From Kaistella chaponensis (GTDB lineage: Bacteria; Bacteroidota; Bacteroidia; Flavobacteriales; Weeksellaceae): a stretch of DNA of 64,000 nt. The stretch covers positions 186,001 to 250,000 of the forward strand of contig NZ_FTOI01000004.1 in NCBI RefSeq assembly GCF_900156725.1. Direction: 5' to 3'. The notes beneath the pieces were generated by a model. That model was not told the DNA's origin. It was given only the letters and a program-made list of their open reading frames with translations, and ran no database searches. Each line of letters begins with the position of its first letter. Position 1 is the first letter of the stretch. Positions 1-9,572 of the stretch are shown here, piece after piece. Both the position numbers and the translations under genes were made by a program.

Positions 1-96
1 ACGCTATCTGGAAAATTGAAATTTGAAAAAGCAGCAATCTCCAGAGAATTTACTCAACAAAGATTTCCCGACGCAACTATTGAGGAAAAAAAGTAG
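1..96 (+). CDS. C-terminal end of an unidentified protein (cut by window start)
   Basis: An open frame runs from the first base to a TAG stop and encodes 31 residues ending in DATIEEKK. No start lies in the window, so this is the tail of a gene that begins upstream. It is followed after 15 bases by a clear hairpin terminator, which supports it as a real gene end. The fragment is too short to name. Confidence 0.5.
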   Translation, partial: TLSGKLKFEKAAISREFTQQRFPDATIEEKK

Positions 97-111
97 TATT
101 TCTAAATACCT

Positions 112-149
112 AAAAAAAAAGCAACCCCATTTGAGGTTGCTTTTTTTTT
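112..149. terminator. Bidirectional hairpin terminator
   Basis: The arms GCAACC (121-126) and GGTTGC (135-140) are flanked by nine A on the left and nine T on the right, so the hairpin can end transcription from both sides. It lies between the plus-strand fragment ending at 96 and the minus-strand transporter, whose TAA stop is inside the T-run. Confidence 0.85.
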
Positions 150-1836
150 ATGAAAAAATCAATATCAGTAAACTCGCTACGAATATCCTAAAGATCGTAA
201 CTAAAGGATAAACCTGCGCATAACTTTGAATCGGAATGTCGGAATCTAAATAGTTCGTGCTAAACGATAATGCAGCAGGATCGGTGTAGCTTCCGCTCAT
301 AATTCCTGCCAGTTGCAGGTAATTGATTTTCAGGATAAACCTGCCCACAATAACCATTGCTATAAGTGGAATAAAAGTGATTGCAGAACCGAAAAGCAAC
401 CAGTTCCAGCCGTTGTATTTGACAAAATTCTCGTAAAATCCGTCTCCTGCATGGATTCCCACTGCAGCAAAAAAGAGGCAAATCCCAAAGTCTTTCATAA
501 AATAGATGGCTCCATTATTAATGTAGGAATGTATAAAAGAAATCCCGCCATATCTTGAAATTAAAAGCGCTACAATCAGTGGTCCAGCTGCAAATCCCAA
601 TTTAATGGGTACCGGTAAACTTGGGATTACAATCGGAATAGATCCTAAAATAACGCCTAACAATAAGCCGGCAAACAAAGAAAGGAAATCGGGTTCTAAT
701 AATTTTTTCTCTGAGTTTCCAATGATTTTTTCTACCTCGTCAATCGCTTCTTGGGAGCCGATGACTCTTAATTTATCTCCATAAAATAATTCTAAAGAAG
801 GTCTGGGTAAAATTTCTTTTCCTGCGCGAAAAACTCGGGTAACTTTTAAATCATAGGTATTAAACAGATCGAGTTCGGAAAGGTTTTTATGAAGGACAGA
901 AGATTTGGTCACAAAAATATTTTTTTTGTGAAGGTCAGAATCAGATTCTATAAAAAGGTCCGTTGAAGGTCGCCCTATTTGAGAAATAAATTCATCTAAA
1001 TCTTTTTCGATTCCCACAATCATTAAAACATCTCGATCGCGCAATTCGTGGTCTAAAGTAGGGGATTTCACCGCAATACTACCACTGTGTTTTAATCTTG
1101 AAATCACAATTCCCCCGCCAAATTCTTTCAAAATCTGATGCAATGTTTTCCCAAAAAAGGCAGGATTCGTAACGCGCATTTTTTTGTGAACCAAAGGCAA
1201 TTCACTGTTAAGTTTTGCTTTTCGAAATTTTTTCATTTCTTCCTCCGGATCAATTTTCAATAAGATCTTGGAGAAAATAATGGTTCCGATAATACCAAAA
1301 ACACCAAGCGGATAGGTAATTGCGTACCCAATGGTTGGATCATCAAAGGTTTTATTTGGAAAAGAATTTTTTATTTCTTCAATGGTATTTTTTGCGGCAC
1401 CTAAACCCGGAGTATTGGTAACGGAGCCACTCATGATTCCAACCAAATTTTCTATTTTAAGACCCGTAAATTTAAAGAGGATTAAAGTGACAACTCCGCC
1501 AAAAAGCACCGTAGAAACGGCCAGAATATTAAATTTTAATCCATCATTCTTAAAGGAGGAAAAGAAGGACGGTCCAACCTGTAATCCAATTCCATATACG
1601 AAAAGAATTAAACCAAAATCTCTAATAAAATCTAAAATCCCGGGTTGAATTCGGTACCCGAAATGTCCCAATAATAATCCTGTAAACATCACCGCCGAAA
1701 CGCCGAACGTGATTTTTCCTAGTTTTAGCCTCCCGAAAAAAATGCCAGTTGCTATTGCAAGCATGATGGCGACAAGGGAATTTGTAACAGTTGGATTCTC
1801 AACAGGAAGCAGAAGCATTTTTAACCAATCAAACAT
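148..1836 (-). CDS. Putative transporter, AspT/YidE/YbjL antiporter family
   Basis: Inner-membrane transporter of 562 residues with the typical duplicated layout. A first hydrophobic block spans residues about 15-195, two soluble TrkA-C (RCK_C) regulatory domains about 205-375, and a second hydrophobic block about 380-562. Each membrane half carries the repeat signature GIMSGS (GIMSGSVTNTPG in the first, GIMSGSYTDPAA in the second), as expected for the AspT/YidE/YbjL duplication. AspT members exchange aspartate and alanine; the substrate of YidE-like members is unknown and cannot be read here. The gene stands alone and ends in the terminator at 112-149. Confidence 0.85.
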   Translation of the reverse strand: MFDWLKMLLLPVENPTVTNSLVAIMLAIATGIFFGRLKLGKITFGVSAVMFTGLLLGHFGYRIQPGILDFIRDFGLILFVYGIGLQVGPSFFSSFKNDGLKFNILAVSTVLFGGVVTLILFKFTGLKIENLVGIMSGSVTNTPGLGAAKNTIEEIKNSFPNKTFDDPTIGYAITYPLGVFGIIGTIIFSKILLKIDPEEEMKKFRKAKLNSELPLVHKKMRVTNPAFFGKTLHQILKEFGGGIVISRLKHSGSIAVKSPTLDHELRDRDVLMIVGIEKDLDEFISQIGRPSTDLFIESDSDLHKKNIFVTKSSVLHKNLSELDLFNTYDLKVTRVFRAGKEILPRPSLELFYGDKLRVIGSQEAIDEVEKIIGNSEKKLLEPDFLSLFAGLLLGVILGSIPIVIPSLPVPIKLGFAAGPLIVALLISRYGGISFIHSYINNGAIYFMKDFGICLFFAAVGIHAGDGFYENFVKYNGWNWLLFGSAITFIPLIAMVIVGRFILKINYLQLAGIMSGSYTDPAALSFSTNYLDSDIPIQSYAQVYPLVTIFRIFVASLLILIFS

Positions 1837-1924
1837 TATTTAATTTTTATACAAAACTAAACCTAAAAAGATCAAAAACAGTTGAAATTATAATGAACTT
1901 TGTCAGAATTGAATTATTTTTATT

Positions 1925-3193
1925 TTATTGGTGGCTTTGCAATAATTGAAATCCAATGCCACAATTTAAACAGTTCTTTTTCTCGCAGTAATGCTTATGA
2001 TGATAAAGGATTGCTTGGCTTTGAAGGGCATTTTCTACCTTAACTTTTAAATTGATCCAACCAGTCACAATGGTGTTTTTTTCAGCAGCGATTTTTCTGT
2101 AGAAATCTAGAATTTCATCGATAATGTTTTCATCTGAATTTTTGTGATACGTGTATTTTAACGGTAAGACTGCATTGACTAAAATGAGGTCTACAAAATC
2201 TTTCGTTAAGAATTTTTCGCCTTCAATCGGCGATATTTTCCCGAAATTGAAGTGGTTGTTCCAAAATTCGCTGGCTTTTATTTTTTCGAAAAGGGAGTAA
2301 ATTTCCTCAATATTTTTAGCAAAGATTAATTTTGAAAATAAATTTTGATTTACATGATAGAGGCACGCAAACTGGGAAAGCCGAACAGTAGGGAAATTCG
2401 GTGGCCGAAGTTTGGAAAATTTCGGATTGAATCGAAGGTCAGAAAGTTGATATTTGTTTTTTAAAAAATCAAATTCGCGCTTCCAGATTTTGGCGTGATC
2501 ATCTTGTGGGTTTTCCAGCCAATTACTCATTCCAAAAAACAGTGCTTCTAGTTGTATCTGATTTTGCCTGATTTTATTAATGATAGAATAATCGATACTT
2601 TCGGCAAGCTGTAGAAAAATCGAGGCATTCACTTTTAATCCAAAAGAATAGGCTAAAGTTTGAAATAGCACTGCTTCATAGTTGTTTTTGTTTCTAGCCA
2701 AAGCTTGTTCAATCTCGAGGGATTTTTCATCTAATTTCTTCAGCAGAGATTCTTCCCAAAAATGGAATGGAACTTTTGCGGGCTGAAATAAATTGGCACA
2801 CGGAATAAACTGGTTTTCTTTTAATAGCGACTCGTATTTCCAAAGAAGACTTTCATCAATATAAGCTTTCAGTTCTAAGGTCGGAATGCCTTTGTTATTC
2901 AGTTCTTCAATTTCAACATCGTGAATAAAAACCGCATGTAATATCAAATTTTCGAACTCTGGGTTTCCGCTGTGCTGATGAAAAATATAATCTGAAGATT
3001 TTACATGAAGTTCAATATTCCCTGCTAAAACGATATTGTTAGTTTTGATTTTTCCCAACAAAAAATCGGGTCCTGAATCAAAATTCCATTTGCCAAAATT
3101 GAGTATTTCTAAGCTGTTTCCCGACACATCTTTAAAGTCAAAACTTTTGAAAATTTTGAAATTCCAAAGATATTGAAGGAGCTTTTCGTTCAT
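1925..3193 (-). CDS. DUF2851 family protein
   Basis: Soluble protein of 422 residues with no signal peptide. The N-terminal part has the hallmark run DSGPDFLLGKI, then GNIELHVKSSDYIFHQH and a NLILHAVFIHD strand. The C-terminus has a cysteine cluster, CEKKNCLNCGIG, that could bind a metal. This pattern matches the DUF2851 family common in Bacteroidetes, whose function is unknown. It lies upstream of the transporter on the same strand, 88 bp away, and downstream of bshA with 61 bp between, so these may be co-transcribed. Confidence 0.8.
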   Translation of the reverse strand: MNEKLLQYLWNFKIFKSFDFKDVSGNSLEILNFGKWNFDSGPDFLLGKIKTNNIVLAGNIELHVKSSDYIFHQHSGNPEFENLILHAVFIHDVEIEELNNKGIPTLELKAYIDESLLWKYESLLKENQFIPCANLFQPAKVPFHFWEESLLKKLDEKSLEIEQALARNKNNYEAVLFQTLAYSFGLKVNASIFLQLAESIDYSIINKIRQNQIQLEALFFGMSNWLENPQDDHAKIWKREFDFLKNKYQLSDLRFNPKFSKLRPPNFPTVRLSQFACLYHVNQNLFSKLIFAKNIEEIYSLFEKIKASEFWNNHFNFGKISPIEGEKFLTKDFVDLILVNAVLPLKYTYHKNSDENIIDEILDFYRKIAAEKNTIVTGWINLKVKVENALQSQAILYHHKHYCEKKNCLNCGIGFQLLQSHQ

Positions 3194-3254
3194 TGCCAGA
3201 AACTTACCTTACAAAGTAACGAAGCAAATTTTTAATAGGAAAGAGTGGAACGAA

Positions 3255-4388
3255 CTATTTTTTAAAATTACTTAAGGTATCATCGTACATTTTCTCATAA
3301 ATCGGCAAGATATTTTTCAAATCGAACTTCATCGCTTGTTCTTTGGCATTTTTCTTCATTTGAGCCAGAAGTTTTTCATCGCTGAGTAATTTGATGGTGT
3401 AGTTGCTCATCGCTTCTACATTTCCAATCTCGGCCAAAAATCCGGTTTCTCCCTGAATATTAACTTCTGGTATTCCACCTGCATTTGAGCTGATAACGGG
3501 AGTTTCTGCAGCCATTGCTTCGAGCGCGGCCAAACCAAAACTTTCTTGTTCGGAAGGCAAAAGGAAAACATCAGAAAGTTGCAGAATTTTGTACAAATCA
3601 TTCACTTTTCCTAGTAAACGTACTCTGTTTATTAAAGCAGGATGTTCCTCTAAAAACTGATTGACTTTCTCCATATCGGGACCTTCACCAATAATAATGA
3701 GTTTGCAGTTGATCTTTTTCTGAACATTTTTGAAAATTTCGAGCACTTCATCCACTCGTTTTACGGGACGAAGATTGGAAACGTGAATCAATATTTTTTC
3801 ATCTGGAGTAGCAAACTGATTCCTTTGACAGTCTGATTTTCCTATGAATTCTGAGTTATCGATAAAGTTGGTGATGACTTGGATTTCTTTTTTGATCTGA
3901 AAGAACTGAAGCGTATCTTTTTTCAAACTTTCAGACACAGAAGTAATCGTATCTGATTGGTTGATCGAAAATTCCACCGCATGTTTGTAACTTGGATGTT
4001 GCCCAACCAAAGTAATATCGGTTCCGTGAAGCGTGGTTACCAAAGGAATATCTTTCCCTTCTTCTTTCAACATTTGCTTCGCTGTGAAGGCTGCATAAGC
4101 ATAAGGAATCGCATAATGAGCGTGAAGCAAATCGAGTTTATACAAATTGACAACGCGGTAAATCATGGATGAAAGCGCAATATCATAAGGTTGATATTGA
4201 AAAAGTGGATAGGTTTGTACGTTTACTTTATGAAAAAAAATATTGGGATTGGTAATATCTAATCTTGCAGGTAATGCTGACGAAATAAAATGTACTTCGT
4301 AGCCTTTGTTTGCGAGCGCCATACCCAATTCTGTAGCAACAATGCCACTTCCACCGTAAGTTGGGTAACAGAGAATTCCTATTTTCAT
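3255..4388 (-). CDS. bshA: N-acetyl-alpha-D-glucosaminyl L-malate synthase BshA
   Basis: GT-B fold glycosyltransferase (family GT4) of 377 residues that joins GlcNAc from UDP-GlcNAc to L-malate, the first step of bacillithiol synthesis in the cytoplasm. The start GILCYPTYGGSGIVATELG is the characteristic BshA nucleotide/malate loop, and LHGTDITLVG and HVSNLRPVKR are also family-typical. The C-terminal half carries the retaining-GT motif ESFGLAALEAMA with both glutamates of the EX7E pair. The length is normal. No bshB or bshC is in this window; in Bacteroidetes these genes are often scattered. Confidence 0.92.
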   Translation of the reverse strand: MKIGILCYPTYGGSGIVATELGMALANKGYEVHFISSALPARLDITNPNIFFHKVNVQTYPLFQYQPYDIALSSMIYRVVNLYKLDLLHAHYAIPYAYAAFTAKQMLKEEGKDIPLVTTLHGTDITLVGQHPSYKHAVEFSINQSDTITSVSESLKKDTLQFFQIKKEIQVITNFIDNSEFIGKSDCQRNQFATPDEKILIHVSNLRPVKRVDEVLEIFKNVQKKINCKLIIIGEGPDMEKVNQFLEEHPALINRVRLLGKVNDLYKILQLSDVFLLPSEQESFGLAALEAMAAETPVISSNAGGIPEVNIQGETGFLAEIGNVEAMSNYTIKLLSDEKLLAQMKKNAKEQAMKFDLKNILPIYEKMYDDTLSNFKK

Positions 4389-4464
4389 ATTTTTTATTGC
4401 GAAAATTTCGCTATTTTTTTAATTGTTATTTTATTTTTTTGGAGGAGCAGAAAAACCGGTTTTC

Positions 4465-4550
4465 TCATTCAGGTCGGTCCCGCTTTCCGCTGTATCTTTT
4501 TTCTCCTCGTACCTCGTCAAAAAAAGGATGCCGCTTCAATCGGGGCTAAA
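4465..4550 (-). repeat. Dispersed GC-rich intergenic element, copy A
   Basis: A stretch clearly richer in G and C than its surroundings lies between bshA and the GH3 gene. Read on the minus strand it contains GAAGCGGCATCCTTTTTT, then GATACAGCGGAAAGCGGG and ACCGACCTGAATG. Copy D (63349-63420) has the same order of blocks: GCAGCGGCATCCTT, then GATAGAGCGGAGAGCGGGAC. It encodes no protein. Confidence 0.65.
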
Positions 4551-4664
4551 AGAAATTTCGGTTCTCTTTCTCAATATTTTTTTTAACGATGTACTTTTAT
4601 AAAATTTACTTTTCAGATTTTATCCAATCTTCAATTTTAAGGTAAGAATTAAAAAAAACTTTCA

Positions 4665-6371
4665 TTATTTGCCTGTTAAAAAATTCAAATCTATTCCCAT
4701 TCCGGCTTTTAATTTTTCATTGACCAAAACCGGCAATCTTCCCGAAATTCTGGTTGCTCCATTGAAGGCTTTTGCCGTCGCAGTCATAGAATCATCATTG
4801 TTTTCATAGGAAACAGAAACGGTAGAAATTTTAGAAATATCAATATTCTTTAAAGCATAAGCAGAACCAAAAACATTCAAAATGACTTGTTGATTTTTAC
4901 TTAAATCTGCCAAAACTTTCTTGCTTGCATCCGAAATTTTGTACGGTTTGTAAGCCGTAGAATTATCTTTATGAAAACCAACAATCACTTTTGAATTGGC
5001 GGGAATTGTTCCAATTTCTGCAGCTTTTTTTACAATAACCGTTGCCTTCAAATTTAATTGATCCAAAAAAGTCTGATACGGCGCTTCTTCCAAAGGAACA
5101 TAATAATAGGTTTCTTTACAATGGAGCGGAAGCAATTTTTTCTCATCTTTAATTAAAGTGAACGCATTCGAATACAAATTTTGAACTAAAACTTTATGGG
5201 AATCATTGTTCAGATCAGCATTAATATTTTCAGGATTTCTTGCTTCGTATTTTGTTAAACCTAAATAATATTTGGTCAAAAGAATTTTTTTCACACTTTC
5301 TTCAATACGATTTTGGGAGATTTCCTTATTATCAATCGCTAATTGGATCAATCTTTTTCCTTCTTTCACACCATCGGAAAAAAGCATAATATCATTTCCA
5401 GCTTTGAAAGCAAGTGCATCTAATTCTCCTGGTTTATAGCGTTTTGCAACGGCGCCCATATTGAGAGCATCCGTAATAATTAAACCTTTGAAACCGAATT
5501 TTTCTTTTAAAATTCCGGTAATAATATTTTTTGAAATGGAGGCAGGAATTCCTTTTTGAGATTCCAAAGCTGGAACATACAAATGTGCAACCATCACTCC
5601 ACCAATTCCTTTATCCATCAATGCTTTGAAAGGAGCAAGTTCGATGTCGGTCAGTCTTTTTAAATCATGAGAAACTACAGGCAGATCTAGATGAGAATCC
5701 GTATTGGTGTCGCCATGACCGGGGAAATGTTTAATGGCTGCTAAAATATTATTATTCTGCAATCCGTTCGAGTACGCGAGTCCTGAATGTACCACGTTTG
5801 AAACTTCCGAACCAAAACTTCTGTTTCCGATAATGGGATTATCGGGATTGGTATTTACATCTACAACAGGTGCAAAATCCCAGTTGATGCCCATTCTTTT
5901 ACAGTCTTCAGCTATTTTCGCTGCCATTTCTGTGATGAGATTTTTATCCTGAATTGCTCCTAAAGTCATCGCCCACGGAAATTTATGTGCAGTCGCGATT
6001 CTTTGAAAAATGCCCCATTCCGCATCCATTCCGATCATCAAAGGAACTTTGGATTTGGTTTGAAATTCGTTGACTAAATTAATTTCTTTTGCGGCATCAT
6101 CCTGCATCAAAATCAATCCACCAATTTGCTCATTAACTACAATATTTCTTACATTATTAATGTAATCTTCGCCTTTGTTGGTGTACAGTGCAATAATAAA
6201 TAACTGACCGAGCTTTTGATCTTGTGAAAGAGAATTGTAAGTTTTATGAACCCAGTCATTGGCTTTTTTCAAATCCTCTTTGCTGAGATTTTTTGGTTGA
6301 TATTGTGCGGAGATTTTTAAAGAAAGAAGAAGAATAATTAGGAAAGTGATTTGACTTTTTACGTTTTTCAT
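4665..6371 (-). CDS. Secreted glycoside hydrolase family 3 protein (beta-N-acetylhexosaminidase-like)
   Basis: Exported enzyme of 568 residues with a signal peptide ending about LKISAQ at residue 22. The GH3 N-terminal barrel contains KHFPGHGDTNTDSHLDLP near residue 213, the His/Asp loop typical of NagZ-type enzymes that act as the acid/base. The nucleophile aspartate is in IITDALNMGAV near residue 298. A C-terminal GH3 domain (about 400-565) follows. By family it should remove GlcNAc from peptidoglycan fragments or glycans in the periplasm. Many Bacteroidetes NagZ-like proteins carry a beta-lactamase fusion of about 1000 residues; this one does not. Confidence 0.87.
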   Translation of the reverse strand: MKNVKSQITFLIILLLSLKISAQYQPKNLSKEDLKKANDWVHKTYNSLSQDQKLGQLFIIALYTNKGEDYINNVRNIVVNEQIGGLILMQDDAAKEINLVNEFQTKSKVPLMIGMDAEWGIFQRIATAHKFPWAMTLGAIQDKNLITEMAAKIAEDCKRMGINWDFAPVVDVNTNPDNPIIGNRSFGSEVSNVVHSGLAYSNGLQNNNILAAIKHFPGHGDTNTDSHLDLPVVSHDLKRLTDIELAPFKALMDKGIGGVMVAHLYVPALESQKGIPASISKNIITGILKEKFGFKGLIITDALNMGAVAKRYKPGELDALAFKAGNDIMLFSDGVKEGKRLIQLAIDNKEISQNRIEESVKKILLTKYYLGLTKYEARNPENINADLNNDSHKVLVQNLYSNAFTLIKDEKKLLPLHCKETYYYVPLEEAPYQTFLDQLNLKATVIVKKAAEIGTIPANSKVIVGFHKDNSTAYKPYKISDASKKVLADLSKNQQVILNVFGSAYALKNIDISKISTVSVSYENNDDSMTATAKAFNGATRISGRLPVLVNEKLKAGMGIDLNFLTGK

Positions 6372-6484
6372 TATCTAATATATGAGGGTAAACAAAAATA
6401 CAATTTTTAAATTTTAGATTTAAAATTTATTGGCATACATCTTGAAATCTTTAGCATACAATTAATCTATAAATACTTTTAGAA

Positions 6485-6976
6485 ATGAAAAAATATTTTA
6501 TTTATTTGCTTTTAGCAATTTTTGGTCTTGTCGTGGTAAGTTGCACCAATAGAGATGAAACTGTCGTGGCAACCGATACGTATCCCAAAATGGCCGATAT
6601 TACAGCAAATTTTAATCCAGGGAATTCTTATTCCGTTTCGCAAGGTTTAAGCATAAACAGCACCGATGTGGTTCTGGTTTATCGACAATCTGGTGTTGAT
6701 AACGGAAATCCAATTTGGCAACAAATTCCAAGAACATTGTTTTTAACTGAAGGAGAATTGGATTATGATTTCGATTTTACTAAAAATGATGTACTCATCG
6801 AAGCCGGTGGAACAATTGATTTTTCTTTGCAAAACGCAGCTTTTATCGCAAACTATTTGAGTAATCAACGGTTTCGTATCGTTTTAGTTCCCGCTTCAAA
6901 AGGAAAAAATGCACAAGTTGATTTTAGCGATTACCAAAGCGTAATTAAATTTTACAACATTCCTGACTGGAAATAA
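6485..6976 (+). CDS. Small lipoprotein of unknown function
   Basis: The 163-residue product starts with a lipoprotein signal: a hydrophobic run, then VVVSCTN, with the lipidated Cys at about residue 20. The rest is soluble and predicted to be rich in beta strands, with no repeats or known motif that I recognise. It is divergent from the GH3 gene and ends at a hairpin terminator (7009-7038), so it is probably a single-gene unit. Confidence 0.7.
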   Translation: MKKYFIYLLLAIFGLVVVSCTNRDETVVATDTYPKMADITANFNPGNSYSVSQGLSINSTDVVLVYRQSGVDNGNPIWQQIPRTLFLTEGELDYDFDFTKNDVLIEAGGTIDFSLQNAAFIANYLSNQRFRIVLVPASKGKNAQVDFSDYQSVIKFYNIPDWK

Positions 6977-7008
6977 TAAGTTTTAGGGAATTTAATTTTT
7001 ATAAAAAA

Positions 7009-7038
7009 AGCTCAATTGTTCGCTATTGAGCTTTTTTT
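7009..7038 (+). terminator. Rho-independent terminator
   Basis: The arms AGCTCAAT (7009-7016) and ATTGAGCT (7025-7032) close an 8-base loop and are followed by a T-run. An A-run precedes the hairpin. It ends the lipoprotein transcript. Confidence 0.85.
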
Positions 7039-7123
7039 GGTGGATAATGCCAAAAATCATCATGTATAAATTTTTGCTTTGTTAAGAATTCCTTACATTT
7101 AAAATTCAATTAAAATTACAATT

Positions 7124-7831
7124 ATGAGTGTTCATATCGCTGCAAAAAAAGGAGAAATTGCAAAAACTGTTTTACTACCGGGAGATCCGTTGCGCGCAAA
7201 ATATATTGCCGATCATTTTTTGGAAGAAGTAAAACTTGTAAGCCAAACGAGAAATATTTACTATTTCACGGGAAAATATAAAGGGGAAGAAATCTCGGTG
7301 GGAGCAAGTGGAATGGGAATCCCAAGTATTGGAATTTACTCCTACGAACTTTTTACCGAATTTGAGGTCGATACCATCATCAGAATCGGTACTTGTGGTG
7401 CTTATACCACTGATTTAAAGCTTTTTGATCTGCTTAATGTAGAATTTTCGGCAAGCGAATCAACCTATGCTAAATTTGCGTGGGGAATTGAAGGTGATTT
7501 GATTTCGCACCAAGGAAGTGCATTTGGTTTGATTAATGAAACTGCGAAAAGTCTGGATTTGGAAATTAAGCCTACTTACATTCATACGAGTGATATTTTC
7601 TACAGAAAAGAGGAAGGTTTACCCGAGATTGCTTCAAAATATAATTGCTCTGCGGTAGAAATGGAAGCTTTTGCTCTTTTTGCAAATGCGCAATATTTGG
7701 AAAAAAATGCAGCGACCATCCTTACGGTTTCAGATATTATTCCGACGCGGGAACAGATTTCTGCCGATCAAAGAGAAAAAGCTTTGAAAACGATGATCGA
7801 ACTGGCTTTAGAAACTGCACTGAAATTCTAA
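7124..7831 (+). CDS. deoD: Purine-nucleoside phosphorylase DeoD
   Basis: Cytoplasmic hexameric-type (NP-I family) phosphorylase of 235 residues that splits purine nucleosides with phosphate for salvage. The N-terminus has LLPGDPLRAKYIA with the phosphate-binding Gly/Arg, and IIRIGTCGAY is the second phosphate-site motif. AVEMEAFALF holds the ribose-binding Glu-Met-Glu, and VSDI carries the catalytic Asp near residue 205. Length and start fit E. coli DeoD (239 residues). It converges on ribA, and the two share the terminator at 7851-7886. Confidence 0.94.
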   Translation: MSVHIAAKKGEIAKTVLLPGDPLRAKYIADHFLEEVKLVSQTRNIYYFTGKYKGEEISVGASGMGIPSIGIYSYELFTEFEVDTIIRIGTCGAYTTDLKLFDLLNVEFSASESTYAKFAWGIEGDLISHQGSAFGLINETAKSLDLEIKPTYIHTSDIFYRKEEGLPEIASKYNCSAVEMEAFALFANAQYLEKNAATILTVSDIIPTREQISADQREKALKTMIELALETALKF

Positions 7832-7850
7832 AGGATTCAGTTAGAGAAAA

Positions 7851-7886
7851 AATAACGCATTGAGTAATCAGTGCGTTATTTTTTTT
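7851..7886. terminator. Shared bidirectional terminator of deoD and ribA
   Basis: The arms AATAACGCATTGA and TCAGTGCGTTATT form a 13-bp stem with one T:G pair around the tetraloop GTAA. There are A residues on the left and a T-run on the right. The TAA stop of ribA (7876-7878) lies in the right arm. Confidence 0.9.
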
Positions 7887-8478
7887 CTTCTGAATTTTCC
7901 AAAAGGTGACCAAAGAAATCTTTTTTAACTTTTAGATAAGACTCACTCTCGTTTGTTGAATCGATTTGCAAGGGAATTCTTTTATTTAATTGAATATTGC
8001 TATTTTCGACCACCTTCATTTTTTCGGGATTGTTGGTAAGAAGGTTGATGTTTTTTACTTCCAGAATATTCAAAATATCGATGGCAACTGAAAAATTTCT
8101 GTCGTCTGCAGGAAGTCCTAATTTTAAATTAGCTTCTACGGTGTCAAAACCTTTTTCTTGAAGTGCATACGCTTTTAGCTTATTGATGATGCCAATATTT
8201 CGGCCTTCTTGTCGAAGGTAAACGATTATTCCGCCATGTTGATGCATGTATTTCATCGCTGCATCTAATTGTTGACCGCATTCACATTTTTTAGAATGAA
8301 ATACTTCACCGGTAATGCATTCTGAATGAAATCGAACATTGACAGGTTCTTCGAAATTGGTGTTTTCGGCGATGATCGCCATATGCGGCATCCAATCACT
8401 TACGTCTTCAGATACGGCAATCATCCTGAAATTACCATCGTCAGTAGGAACGTTTGCTTCCGCTTGAATTTTCAACAT
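7876..8478 (-). CDS. ribA: GTP cyclohydrolase II
   Basis: Riboflavin-pathway enzyme of 200 residues that opens GTP to 2,5-diamino-6-ribosylamino-pyrimidinone phosphate, releasing formate. The zinc ligands are visible as CITGEVFHSKKCECG (Cys-x10-Cys-x-Cys). The catalytic/GTP site follows as YLRQEGRNIGI, then DTVEANLKLGLPADDRN. The protein is the stand-alone RibA form, without the DHBP synthase (RibB) domain that is fused in many bacteria. It is the last gene of the minus-strand cluster. Confidence 0.94.
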   Translation of the reverse strand: MLKIQAEANVPTDDGNFRMIAVSEDVSDWMPHMAIIAENTNFEEPVNVRFHSECITGEVFHSKKCECGQQLDAAMKYMHQHGGIIVYLRQEGRNIGIINKLKAYALQEKGFDTVEANLKLGLPADDRNFSVAIDILNILEVKNINLLTNNPEKMKVVENSNIQLNKRIPLQIDSTNESESYLKVKKDFFGHLLENSEEKK

Positions 8479-8492
8479 AAAAAAAGAAATTT

Positions 8493-8954
8493 TTATTGGG
8501 CAGTTTGTTGATCAGGTGAAATATTGCTATTTAAAAGGGTCATACTAGTTTTAATTCTCACCAAGTATCTATTTAAAACATCGTCGTCTTGCTTATTAAG
8601 ATATTTTCGCAAATTTTGAAGTTTCTTATTTGATTTTTCATATCTTTTTTGAGAATCTTCTAATGCATTTTTATTAGATTCTTCCATTGCACCGATATAA
8701 TCTTTTAAACAACTTTTCAAATTAAGAACTTCTTTGTTCACTGCATCATTGCCTAATTTAGGAAAAGATGCAATTAAATTGGTGATTTCTGATGAATAGA
8801 AAATAAGGTTTTTGCGTTGGTCTAAAGAATACTTTAAAGTCTTGCCATTTGTTTGAGAGAGGTTGTCTCCAACTGGCGAAAGATTAATTTTTTCTGTAGA
8901 ACAAGATAAAGGGAGAAGCAGAAATAAAAGATATCTAAATTTTAGTTTGATCAT
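8493..8954 (-). CDS. Small lipoprotein of unknown function
   Basis: The 153-residue product has a lipobox at LLPLSCSTE, with Cys at about residue 18. The mature part is mostly helical and charged, with a possible coiled coil around residues 80-130 (repeated Lys/Asn/Leu). Its start overlaps the end of the DUF4254 gene by 20 bp, which points to translational coupling. No family is recognised. Confidence 0.7.
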   Translation of the reverse strand: MIKLKFRYLLFLLLPLSCSTEKINLSPVGDNLSQTNGKTLKYSLDQRKNLIFYSSEITNLIASFPKLGNDAVNKEVLNLKSCLKDYIGAMEESNKNALEDSQKRYEKSNKKLQNLRKYLNKQDDDVLNRYLVRIKTSMTLLNSNISPDQQTAQ

Positions 8955-9561
8955 TTTTCAGGTTTTGATAAAGGATCGGATTAAGACTTTCATCGTTATA
9001 CATTTTCATCTGTTTATAACTTTTCATCTTAATTTTACCGTTCTCTATATCATCAAGCAATTGCGTGATCGCTTCAGAAAGATCCTTCTTTTGTTCTAAT
9101 AAAACATTTAGTTTTTGCGAACAATTATTTCTGTGCTCATCGCTTGCAGAATCTCGATGAGCTTCAAGCGACATGTGATAAATTTTTAATGCCAAAATCG
9201 ACAGCCTGTCGAAAGCCCATGCAGGAGTTTCGCTGTTTAATCTCGCATTATCATTTGGCGTGATATTTTTGTATTTTTCTAGAAACCAACTATCAATAAA
9301 TTCAACCATATCAGTTCTTTCCTGATTTGAAGCATCGATTCTTCTCTTAATTTTCAGAGCTTCATTTGGCTCAATATTGGTGTCGCGAATAATATCTTCC
9401 AAATGCCATTGAACGGTATCAATCCAATTCTTGGCATACAAAATTCGTTCCAAAGTTCCGTTGGGAAATTGGTTTTTTACAGGTTCATCTACATTATCTT
9501 TCACATGATAATCGTTGATTGACTGATTGAAAATTTCCCAGGCGGTATTTGTAATACTCAT
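8935..9561 (-). CDS. DUF4254 domain-containing protein
   Basis: Helical cytoplasmic protein of 208 residues. The pattern NTAWEIFNQSINDYH at the start, then LYAKNWIDTVQWHLEDIIRD, RIDASNQERTDMVE and AWAFDRLSILALKIYHM, matches the DUF4254 family of Bacteroidetes, whose role is unknown. It lies between tatA (11 bp apart) and the overlapping lipoprotein gene and is probably co-transcribed with both. Confidence 0.8.
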   Translation of the reverse strand: MSITNTAWEIFNQSINDYHVKDNVDEPVKNQFPNGTLERILYAKNWIDTVQWHLEDIIRDTNIEPNEALKIKRRIDASNQERTDMVEFIDSWFLEKYKNITPNDNARLNSETPAWAFDRLSILALKIYHMSLEAHRDSASDEHRNNCSQKLNVLLEQKKDLSEAITQLLDDIENGKIKMKSYKQMKMYNDESLNPILYQNLKNDQTKI

Positions 9562-9572
9562 AGAAGTCAGAA